NCBI GenBank assembly: GCA_028280025.1 | Contig: JANQMO010000027.1 | Coordinates: 1-20,692, forward strand | Direction: 5' to 3' | Source: Chlorobium sp. | GTDB lineage: Bacteria; Bacteroidota; Chlorobiia; Chlorobiales; Chlorobiaceae | DNA: 20,692 nucleotides | Part shown: positions 14,888-20,692 of the stretch, in pieces | Position numbering within the stretch: the stretch's first letter is position 1 | How the letters are laid out: the number at the start of each line of letters is the position of its first letter | Made by a program: the position numbers and the translations under genes | The notes under the pieces: model-generated | Told to the model about the DNA's origin: nothing | Databases searched by the model: none | The model's input: only the letters and a program-made list of their open reading frames with translations

Positions 14888-14959
14888 CCCGAAAAAATGC
14901 CCTGGCAGCTTGTCGTTTCAGGGCAATGGAACATACAGTTCATAACAGGCTTTTTCGGG
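14888..14959 (+). promoter_or_regulatory. Structured leader upstream of gltX
   Basis: CCCGAAAAA at 14888-14896 pairs perfectly with TTTTTCGGG at 14951-14959. Inside it, TGCCCTG at 14898-14904 pairs with CAGGGCA at 14919-14925 around a 14-nt loop. The structure ends 38 bp before the gltX ATG. It could be a regulatory leader or a small RNA. It does not show T-box conserved sequence, and its identity is unknown. Confidence 0.4.
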
Positions 14960-14997
14960 ACGTTTCAGTCAAAAGCTTCTAGTTGAACGTTATTATT

Positions 14998-16560
14998 ATG
15001 CAGACAACTCAGGTTCAGCGGGTAAGAACACGGTTTGCCCCTTCACCCACGGGGTATCTCCACGTGGGTGGATTGCGGACAGCCCTCTACAACTATCTCT
15101 TCGCAAAGAAAATGAACGGTGACTTCATCGTGAGAATCGAAGACACCGATCAGGCGCGAAAAGTCGAAGGCGCTGACAAGAACCTGTTGAAAACGCTTGA
15201 AACGACCGGTATCGTTCCGGATGAGAGTTTTCTGCACGGGGGTAATTTCGGTCCCTATGTACAGTCAGAGAGACTTGATATCTATAGAAAGTATTGTCAG
15301 CAGTTACTGGATCAACAACAGGCCTATTACTGTTTTTCGACTGCCGGGGAGCTCGAGGAAAACCGAAAGCTGCAGATGAAGCAGGGGCTTCAGCCGAAAT
15401 ATAACCGGAAATGGCTGCCCGAAAACATGGGTGGTTCGATGCCTGAAAGCGAAATAAAGAAAAAGCTTGATGAAGGTGACCCATACGTGGTTCGCATGAG
15501 AGTGCCTGATTACATTTCCATCATGTTCGACGACCTGGTGCGGGGTCCGGTCGAGTTTGATTCTGCGACTGTTGACGATCAGGTCCTGATGAAGTCGGAT
15601 GGATTTCCGACCTATCACTTTGCGAGTGTGATCGATGATCATCTTATGGAGATCACTCATGTGATCAGGGGAGAGGAGTGGCTTTCATCCATGCCGAAAC
15701 ATCTTCTGCTCTACGAATTTTTCGGCTGGGAACCGCCAAAGACGGCTCATCTGCCGTTGCTGCTCAATCCTGACCGCTCGAAGCTCAGTAAACGGCAGGG
15801 TGATGTCGCTGTTGAAGATTTTTTCAGGAAGGGTTACAGTCCCGAGGCTATCCTGAACTTTGTCGCTCTTCTGGGATGGAACGAGGGTGAAGGCTCGGAA
15901 AGGGAAGTGTATGACCTGAAAGACCTCGTAAAGACCTTCAGCCTCGAAAGGGTCGGCAAGGCAGGAGCGGTTTTCAATATCGACAAGCTTGGATGGTTGG
16001 AAAAACAGTATATCAAGGAGCGTCCCCTCGAAGCGATCATCGAAACGATCAGGCCTGTACTTGAAGCCGAACTCGAAAAAAGCCCTACAGAAATGGATGT
16101 CGATCGCATACAGGGCGACGACTATCTCGGCAAGGTTATCGAACTGATGAGAGAGCGGGTCGATTTTGAGCATGAAGTCGTAACGTTTTCCACCTATTTT
16201 TTCTTCGATCCGGTGGAATACGAGGAAAAAGCGGTTGCAAAACGATGGAAGGAAGATACCAACGGCATTCTTCTCGAGTTTATCCATCTTCTTGAAGCAA
16301 CTGACGATTTCAGCGCCGAAAACCTTGAAGCTTTGCTCAAAGATTTCGTGGGACCGAAAGGCAAAAAGCCGGCCTTTCTTATCCATCCTTTGAGAATCCT
16401 GACATCCGGTGTCGGGTTCGGTCCCAGCCTGTACCATATGCTCGAAGTGTTCGGAAAGGAAACTGTTCTTCGGCGTCTGAAAAAAGGCGTGGAAAAAGTT
16501 CAGGCTCCCGGCTCGGATCAAGGCGATACCGGCTCAGCAAGGATTGTGATCAGGGATTGA
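14998..16560 (+). CDS. gltX: Glutamyl-tRNA synthetase
   Basis: GltX charges tRNA-Glu with glutamate. In green sulfur bacteria, Glu-tRNA also feeds the C5 tetrapyrrole pathway, hence bacteriochlorophyll. The protein has 520 aa from ATG at 14998. The class I HIGH-type motif is PSPTGYLHVGG (H22-V-G-G25) and the KMSKS-type motif is KLSKR at 262-266. The catalytic half resembles bacterial GluRS closely; the C-terminal anticodon-binding half is somewhat longer than the Escherichia coli enzyme (471 aa). TTG at 14983 would add five residues and is not preferred. Whether it is discriminating cannot be read from the sequence. Confidence 0.97.
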   Translation: MQTTQVQRVRTRFAPSPTGYLHVGGLRTALYNYLFAKKMNGDFIVRIEDTDQARKVEGADKNLLKTLETTGIVPDESFLHGGNFGPYVQSERLDIYRKYCQQLLDQQQAYYCFSTAGELEENRKLQMKQGLQPKYNRKWLPENMGGSMPESEIKKKLDEGDPYVVRMRVPDYISIMFDDLVRGPVEFDSATVDDQVLMKSDGFPTYHFASVIDDHLMEITHVIRGEEWLSSMPKHLLLYEFFGWEPPKTAHLPLLLNPDRSKLSKRQGDVAVEDFFRKGYSPEAILNFVALLGWNEGEGSEREVYDLKDLVKTFSLERVGKAGAVFNIDKLGWLEKQYIKERPLEAIIETIRPVLEAELEKSPTEMDVDRIQGDDYLGKVIELMRERVDFEHEVVTFSTYFFFDPVEYEEKAVAKRWKEDTNGILLEFIHLLEATDDFSAENLEALLKDFVGPKGKKPAFLIHPLRILTSGVGFGPSLYHMLEVFGKETVLRRLKKGVEKVQAPGSDQGDTGSARIVIRD

Positions 16561-16565
16561 TAGGT

Positions 16566-16861
16566 CGTGAATCGTGAATGGGGGGAAGGAAGAAATCGGT
16601 ATTGGGTACTCGGGAATAGGTGATCGGAAGAAAGTGCTGAGCAATGAAAATGTAGGGGCGGGTTTCAAACCCGCCCGTACGAGGTCATTGATGGCTGAAA
16701 CTTATAGGACTTATAGGTCATATAGGACCCATAGGACCTATAAAATGCCTTTCAATGTATCCGCATTGCAACAGTTCAACAACTCAACATCTCAACAATT
16801 GTCTTTCCTGTTGCTTCGTCCATCCGAAAAACTATCTTGCCCCAATACCCAATACCCAATA
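16566..16861. repeat. Repeat island G
   Basis: This sits between gltX and tRNA-Phe. The left arm has two CGTGAAT units at 16566-16579, then GGTATTG, GGTACTC, GGGAATA and GGTGATC at 16598-16625. A palindrome at 16652-16680 has near-perfect arms. The YR element begins at 16682 and matches island C (6677-6777) with only two differences in 101 nt. TCAACA-type 8-mers follow. The right arm is three perfect CCCAATA units at 16841-16861. The YR orientation is the same as in island C. Confidence 0.87.
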
Positions 16862-16877
16862 CCTTGTCACATTTTTT

Positions 16878-16905
16878 TTGCAATTTTTGTTCCTATCTTT
16901 ATATT
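16878..16905 (+). promoter_or_regulatory. Candidate promoter of tRNA-Phe
   Basis: TTGCAA at 16878-16883 and TATATT at 16900-16905 are separated by 16 bp. They place a start near 16912, ten bases before the mature tRNA. The region between island G and the tRNA is T-rich and otherwise empty. Confidence 0.5.
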
Positions 16906-16921
16906 TGTCGTCACGTTCCAG

Positions 16922-16997
16922 GGACAGATAGCTCAGTTGGTAGAGCAAAGGACTGAAAATCCTTGTGTCGGGGGTTCGATTCCCTCTCTGTCCACCA
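16922..16997 (+). tRNA. tRNA-Phe (anticodon GAA)
   Basis: A full cloverleaf can be folded by eye. The acceptor stem is GGACAGA with TCTGTCC, the D arm GCTC/GAGC, the anticodon arm AAGGA-CTGAAAA-TCCTT with GAA at 16955-16957, a five-base variable loop, and the T arm GGGGG-TTCGATT-CCCTC. The discriminator is A and the CCA end is encoded (16995-16997). The T stem has one G-U pair. Confidence 0.97.
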
Positions 16998-17243
16998 AGC
17001 TGGGGTGACTGTACTCCATCAGTTGCCGCATCGGGTTTTCATTTCTTCTCTTGTTATCTACACCACCATACATGCAGACGGCATCTCCATGTTCTGCAGA
17101 TAATCCGGGGTAAACGGTTGAGGGTATTGACGGTTTGCATGATGCCTGTTCAGCCGCTGCCGTTCCGGCCTGACAGATTGTCATCAGGCAGGCAATAAAG
17201 GTTTTTGTATATTCTGCCACAATCAGAAACGCTCAGTGCAGGC

Positions 17244-18368
17244 ATGAATATTTCTACAGATCTGCAGAGGGATATATGGCACGACCTCCAGGAGCCCGGC
17301 TCCTACGAATGGTGGTATTTTGATTCCGAAGACCATGAGCAGGAACTGTCGTTGGTCTGCATCTGGTTTGCAGGTTTTGCTTTTTCCCCCTACTACATGG
17401 AGCACTATCTGAACTGGAAAAAAAACGGTTCAGTGCCTCCCAAAGCCCTCGATTACGGGGGGTTCAGTTTTCAGTTGTACGAAAAAGGGAAGGAGACCGT
17501 CAATTTTATCAGGGAAGGCTCTTCTCTTTTCGAGGGTTCCGGGAACAGTATCGATGTCCGTTTCGAGCAGAACCGTTTTCACTACGATGCCCGGGAGAAT
17601 GCCTATATCCTTGATATAGCCTTTGATTTTCCGGCACGGCGCCAGAAAATCACTGCGCATTTTGTGTTCGGGATCCGTGACCGTTTTTCGTACAGGAAAA
17701 ACGATGAAAACAATAACGGACAGGTTCCGCGTCATGAGTGGCTGCTTGCCCTTCCGCAGGCTGATGTTTCCGGTTCCATCACCATAGATGACACGCTGAA
17801 AAACAAAAGCAGGACCATTCGTGTTCGTGCCAGGGGGTATCACGACCACAATCTCGGCCTCATACCTGTTCATGAATACATCGACACATGGTACTGGGGG
17901 AGAGCGTTCTCAGGCAAATACGCTCTTGTGTATTACGTGATCTATTTCAGGAACAGGGAATACAAGCCGCTTTCGATCTGTCTGCTTCATGATACCGTTA
18001 CCGGAGAACTCCATCCGCAGGAAGAGTTTACTATAACGGCCACCGGCTCGTGTCGCGGTCTGTTTGCCCCGGTTCATGGCCGGAGCCTGACTTTTTCCGG
18101 CGAAGGTTTCCGCCTTGCTATTGATAAAAAACAGGTGCTTGATTCAGGCCCGTTCTATCTTCGCTACACCTCAAATATTGTCTTGAAAACCAGGAACATA
18201 AAGGAGGAACGCTTACAGGGGATTTCGGAATTTCTGAGCCCCGGCCGCCTGGAATCCCCGTTCCTTAGATTTTTTATCCGTTGCAGGGTTTGGCGTAAAG
18301 GTGTTGTGTCGCGGATGTATGACAGGTATAATTTTCTGAAGACCTGTGCTCATTGGTTTAATTCGTGA
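17244..18368 (+). CDS. crtC: Carotenoid 1,2-hydratase-like protein (CrtC family)
   Basis: CrtC adds water to the psi end of acyclic carotenoid ends. In green sulfur bacteria it makes hydroxychlorobactene-type pigments, which sit with the chlorosome and membranes. The protein has 374 aa from ATG at 17244. The family signature EPGSYEWWYFDS is at residues 17-28, and WYWGRAF and the RARGYHDHNLG stretch (His-rich) are typical. No signal peptide is visible. A TTG at 17205 would add 13 residues; the Shine-Dalgarno for either is weak. It lies 246 bp after tRNA-Phe and 254 bp before petC on the same strand. The family assignment is firm; the exact substrate is inferred from the organism type. Confidence 0.88.
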   Translation: MNISTDLQRDIWHDLQEPGSYEWWYFDSEDHEQELSLVCIWFAGFAFSPYYMEHYLNWKKNGSVPPKALDYGGFSFQLYEKGKETVNFIREGSSLFEGSGNSIDVRFEQNRFHYDARENAYILDIAFDFPARRQKITAHFVFGIRDRFSYRKNDENNNGQVPRHEWLLALPQADVSGSITIDDTLKNKSRTIRVRARGYHDHNLGLIPVHEYIDTWYWGRAFSGKYALVYYVIYFRNREYKPLSICLLHDTVTGELHPQEEFTITATGSCRGLFAPVHGRSLTFSGEGFRLAIDKKQVLDSGPFYLRYTSNIVLKTRNIKEERLQGISEFLSPGRLESPFLRFFIRCRVWRKGVVSRMYDRYNFLKTCAHWFNS

Positions 18369-18622
18369 GAATTTTTAAATTCGACCTCGTTTGCGGCACC
18401 CGGGCAGCCAGGCACCGTGAAAGTGATGCTTGTCCTGAATGTGCGGCAGTTCCCGAAATGTTGATAGCATCAACAGGAATGTTTGTTGAACCCAGTAGAA
18501 CCTGTCCGGTTCGAATACACCTGTTGAGACGTCCGGTAGAGAATGTTTGCCCGCTAATACAAGGGACTCCTTGAAAACGTTTCTCAGGTTTCCCGAATCT
18601 TATAAAGAGGAGATAGATCGCA
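18369..18622. promoter_or_regulatory. crtC-petC intergenic region with a 17-bp palindrome
   Basis: This spacer holds no heptads or palindrome copies, unlike most spacers here. A perfect inverted repeat TGTTGAT-AGC-ATCAACA lies at 18460-18476. It resembles an FNR-type site but has three central bases instead of four, so I do not call it FNR. A strong Shine-Dalgarno (AGAGGAG, 18605-18611) precedes petC. Promoter elements for petC are not clear. Confidence 0.4.
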
Positions 18623-19171
18623 ATGGCCCGAAACAGCAATTTCAAAAGTCCTGACAGGCTGGATTCGCTTCAAGGAGGCGCTTCCGGGAAATCGTCCGTT
18701 TCATACGATGGCGGAAAAGCGCGGGACGAGTCTCTCAAGGGAGTCGATTTCGAGCGCCGCAGTTTTCTCGGGAAAGCTGTTGGTGGTATCGGCGCGGTCG
18801 TTGCCGCCGGGGCTCTCTACCCGGTTGTGAAATACATTATTCCCCCGGCCGAAAAAAAAGTCAAGGAAAAGGATGAAATCGTTGTCGGAAAGGTCTCGGA
18901 AGTACCGCCCGGCAGCGGCAAGATTTTCCAGTTCAACAAGGACAAGGTTATCGTTGTCAATAACGGAGGTACTCTCTCCGCTGTGAGTGCCGTATGTACG
19001 CATCTTGGCTGTCTTGTACAGTGGAAGGCTGACGAAGATCTCATTTACTGCGCATGCCACGGCGCCCGATATGAGTCAAACGGCAAGATTATTTCCGGTC
19101 CTCAGCCGCTGCCGCTTGCCCCTTACACGGTAAGGGCCGATGGTGACGATCTGGTGATTTCAAAAGCATAA
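18623..19171 (+). CDS. petC: Rieske iron-sulfur protein of the cytochrome bc complex
   Basis: The [2Fe-2S] subunit takes one electron from quinol at the Qo site and passes it to a c-type cytochrome. The protein is 182 aa. The unstructured N-terminus (about 40 residues) is followed by a twin-arginine-like ERRSFLGKA (RR at 45-46) and a single hydrophobic anchor (about 51-73). The cluster motifs are CTHLGC (C125, H127, C130) and CACHG (C143, C145, H146). The start is ATG at 18623 with a good Shine-Dalgarno. It is followed by petB after 22 bp, so the two form an operon. Confidence 0.97.
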   Translation: MARNSNFKSPDRLDSLQGGASGKSSVSYDGGKARDESLKGVDFERRSFLGKAVGGIGAVVAAGALYPVVKYIIPPAEKKVKEKDEIVVGKVSEVPPGSGKIFQFNKDKVIVVNNGGTLSAVSAVCTHLGCLVQWKADEDLIYCACHGARYESNGKIISGPQPLPLAPYTVRADGDDLVISKA

Positions 19172-19193
19172 CTAACTTAGGGAGTCAAGGAAC

Positions 19194-20465
19194 ATGGCTG
19201 AAGAAAACAAGAGTCCGCAGGCAGCGGCATCGAAACCGTCTGCAGCAGGCAAGTCCAAACCACCCGCAGCCGAGGCTGCGCCGGCCAAAGCCGGGGCAGC
19301 GGGCAAGGCAAAACCTGTTCCCGCCAAATCAGCCCCTGAACGGAAAGGGGTTTACAAACCGGCAGAGGGCCGCGCAGAAGCAAATCCCTTCAAAGACAGC
19401 AGGACCGGCGCTGTTGAGAGCTGGTTTCAGGAGCGTTTCGCTCTTCTGAACCCGATTATCGATTATCTCAGGAAAAAAGAGGTCCCCCGGCACCGCCTGT
19501 CATTCTGGTATTATTTCGGCGGTCTGACCCTGTTTTTCTTTTCGATACAGATCATCACGGGTCTTCTGCTTCTTCTTTACTACCGTCCGACAGAAGCGGA
19601 AGCATTTGCCCGGTTTGTCTACATTCAGACCGAAGTTCCTTACGGGTGGCTCATTCGCCAGGTGCATGCGTGGTCGGCAAACCTCATGGTGCTCATGGCA
19701 TTCATTCACATGTTCAGCACCTTTTTCATGAAAGCATACCGCAAACCCCGGGAGCTTATGTGGGTCAGCGGTTTCGTGCTGCTTATTCTCACGCTTGGTT
19801 TCGGTTTTACCGGCTACCTGCTCCCTTGGAACGAGCTTGCCTACTTTGCAACCCAGATCGGCACGGAAGTTCCGAAAGTCGTTCCGGGCGGCGAGTTCCT
19901 CGTCAGGGTTCTTCGCGGCGGTGAAGAGGTTGGCGGAGAGACGCTTACCCGCATGTTTGCCATGCACGTCGTTCTGCTTCCCGGACTTGTCCTGCTGTTC
20001 CTTTCCGGACACCTTTTCCTTGTCCAGGTTCTCGGTACGTCTTCCCCGATCGGCTACAAGGAGGCCGGTTTGATCAAAGGGTACGAAAAGTTTTTCCCGG
20101 ATTTCGTGGCCAAAGACGGTATTGCGTGGCTTATCGGTTTCGGTCTCCTGATCTATCTTGCTGTTGTCTTCCCGTGGGAGATAGGTGTCAAGGCCGACCC
20201 GCTTTCAGCGGCTCCTGACGGTATCAAGCCGGAATGGTATTTCTGGGCGCAGTTCCAGCTTCTCAAGGATCTGAAGTTCGAAGGCGGCGAACTGCTTGCC
20301 ATCATCATCTTCACCATCGGCGCCATTGTCTGGATCCTTGTTCCGTTCATGGACAAAAAAGCCTCGAGGGAAGAAAGAAGCCCTCTGTTCACCATTCTCG
20401 GCCTTCTTGTTCTTGCCTTCATGATCATCGGTACCTTCAGGGTCTACCTGGAATACGGCTGGTAG
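19194..20465 (+). CDS. petB: Cytochrome b subunit (one-piece b6/subunit IV type)
   Basis: This is the dihaem quinol-oxidising subunit of the Rieske/cytochrome b complex, in photosynthetic electron flow. It is 423 aa. Haem ligand pairs are H158/H172 (13 residues between) and H258/H273 (14 between). The 14-residue spacing in the second pair is the cytochrome b6 type, not the bc1 type. The Qo motif PEWY is at 346-349. The C-terminal half adds about three helices, so the parts split as PetB and PetD in cyanobacteria are fused here. Residues 1 to about 75 are a low-complexity Ala/Lys/Pro-rich extension absent from most cytochromes b. The start is ATG at 19194 with AAGGA upstream. It ends at a hairpin at 20478. 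Confidence 0.96.
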   Translation: MAEENKSPQAAASKPSAAGKSKPPAAEAAPAKAGAAGKAKPVPAKSAPERKGVYKPAEGRAEANPFKDSRTGAVESWFQERFALLNPIIDYLRKKEVPRHRLSFWYYFGGLTLFFFSIQIITGLLLLLYYRPTEAEAFARFVYIQTEVPYGWLIRQVHAWSANLMVLMAFIHMFSTFFMKAYRKPRELMWVSGFVLLILTLGFGFTGYLLPWNELAYFATQIGTEVPKVVPGGEFLVRVLRGGEEVGGETLTRMFAMHVVLLPGLVLLFLSGHLFLVQVLGTSSPIGYKEAGLIKGYEKFFPDFVAKDGIAWLIGFGLLIYLAVVFPWEIGVKADPLSAAPDGIKPEWYFWAQFQLLKDLKFEGGELLAIIIFTIGAIVWILVPFMDKKASREERSPLFTILGLLVLAFMIIGTFRVYLEYGW

Positions 20466-20477
20466 AGGAGAGTGTAC

Positions 20478-20516
20478 AAACGAGAAACGCCCGGTTTTGC
20501 CGGGCGTTTCTCGTTT
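20478..20516 (+). terminator. Terminator hairpin of petCB
   Basis: A perfect 17-bp stem (20478-20494 with 20500-20516) has a TTTTG loop, 13 nt after the petB stop. The T-run is short (three bases), so termination may be less efficient than at rpsA. Island H begins three bases later. Confidence 0.8.
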
Positions 20517-20518
20517 GA

Positions 20519-20692
20519 GGTAATAGGTATTGGGTACTCGGGAATGGGCAAGAAGAGAGACCGAAGACAGGTGTCAGGATTAAGCAATGAGCGATGAGGT
20601 AGTATGTTAAAAACGGGGGCATAAAGAAAGCCCCTCCGGAATGAACGTTACCAAGAAATAAGGGACATAACCTTATCTCACGATAAACCGGA
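20519..20692. repeat. Repeat island H (left part; continues past the window)
   Basis: The left arm is GGTAATA, GGTATTG, GGTACTC, GGGAATG at 20519-20546. The 20 bases at 20526-20545 are identical to 16598-16617 in island G. AGCAATG/AGCGATG-type words follow near 20583-20597. No gene is visible to the window end. Confidence 0.7.
20609..20634 (-). terminator. Possible terminator for a minus-strand gene beyond the window
   Basis: On the minus strand, GGGGC (20634-20630) pairs with GCCCC (20620-20616), followed by a T-run (20613-20609). The stem is only five bp. It suggests a gene converging on petB from the right, just outside the window. Confidence 0.4.

Noticed and set aside
14888..14959. T-box riboswitch ahead of the aminoacyl-tRNA synthetase gene
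   Set aside because: No T-box consensus, specifier stem or terminator/antiterminator pair can be seen. It is kept only as an unassigned structure.
16933..17220. 95-aa minus-strand ORF overlapping tRNA-Phe
   Set aside because: Its C-terminus is the antisense translation of the tRNA, a common false protein. There is no ribosome-binding site and no domain.
18461..18475. FNR/CRP box
   Set aside because: The half-sites TTGAT/ATCAA are separated by three bases rather than the required four.
18365..18574. 69-aa ORF starting with a GTG overlapping the crtC stop, with a CPEC motif
   Set aside because: The GTGA overlap looks like translational coupling, but composition is unlike the neighbours, no family is recognisable and no Shine-Dalgarno supports it. 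It is left as spacer.
1..20692. Insertion sequence or prophage as the source of the repeats
   Set aside because: No transposase, integrase, RAYT-like or phage gene is present in the window, so any mobilising enzyme would have to be elsewhere.

Overview
The window is bacterial chromosome from a green sulfur bacterium (Chlorobiaceae), most like the marine Prosthecochloris/Chlorobium group. The best evidence is at the right end. A CrtC-type carotenoid hydratase gene is followed by a Rieske iron-sulfur protein and a one-piece cytochrome b, the arrangement I associate with green sulfur bacteria. The rest is housekeeping, and base composition looks close to even throughout. There is no rRNA, prophage, transposase or CRISPR array. 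The genus is an inference; the family-level call is firmer.

Layout, left to right: ychF (minus); cmk and rpsA (plus, with a strong terminator); era (minus) divergent from rodA (plus); an mtaB-apt-nhaD run (plus); an unrecognised 128-aa protein (plus); an HU/IHF-type DNA-binding protein and a half-size TauE/SafE permease (minus); a four-helix-bundle (S23/IVS-type) protein (minus); ftsH (minus); gltX (plus); tRNA-Phe(GAA); crtC; petC and petB with a terminator. The genes cover GTPases of ribosome maturation, translation, tRNA modification, cell-wall elongation, membrane proteolysis, purine salvage, sodium/proton exchange, carotenoid end-group chemistry and the quinol-oxidising Rieske/cytochrome b complex.

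The striking part is the spacers. Nine islands of about 150 to 440 bp sit between transcription units and are absent from within operons. Eight share a complex repetitive architecture. Their edges are arrays of 7-bp words. On the plus strand the left arm reads GTGAATC, GGTAATA, AGTTCTY or AGCAATG types, and the right arm reads the reverse complements, so the arms point at each other like loose terminal inverted repeats. The interior carries one or more of three cargoes: a 29-bp GC-rich palindrome, a ~100-bp element with five 9-bp units (CYTATAGGA) plus 8-bp units (TCAACAAY), and, in the ninth island, a four-helix-bundle gene. The 100-bp element occurs in both orientations, and three copies are almost identical. 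The left arm usually starts within a few bases of a stop codon or terminator. I regard this family of heptad-bounded islands as the best candidate for something undescribed here.

Secondary points: cmk has no ATG, GTG or TTG in frame ahead of its P-loop; gltX has a structured leader; and cytochrome b carries a long Ala/Lys/Pro-rich N-terminal extension.
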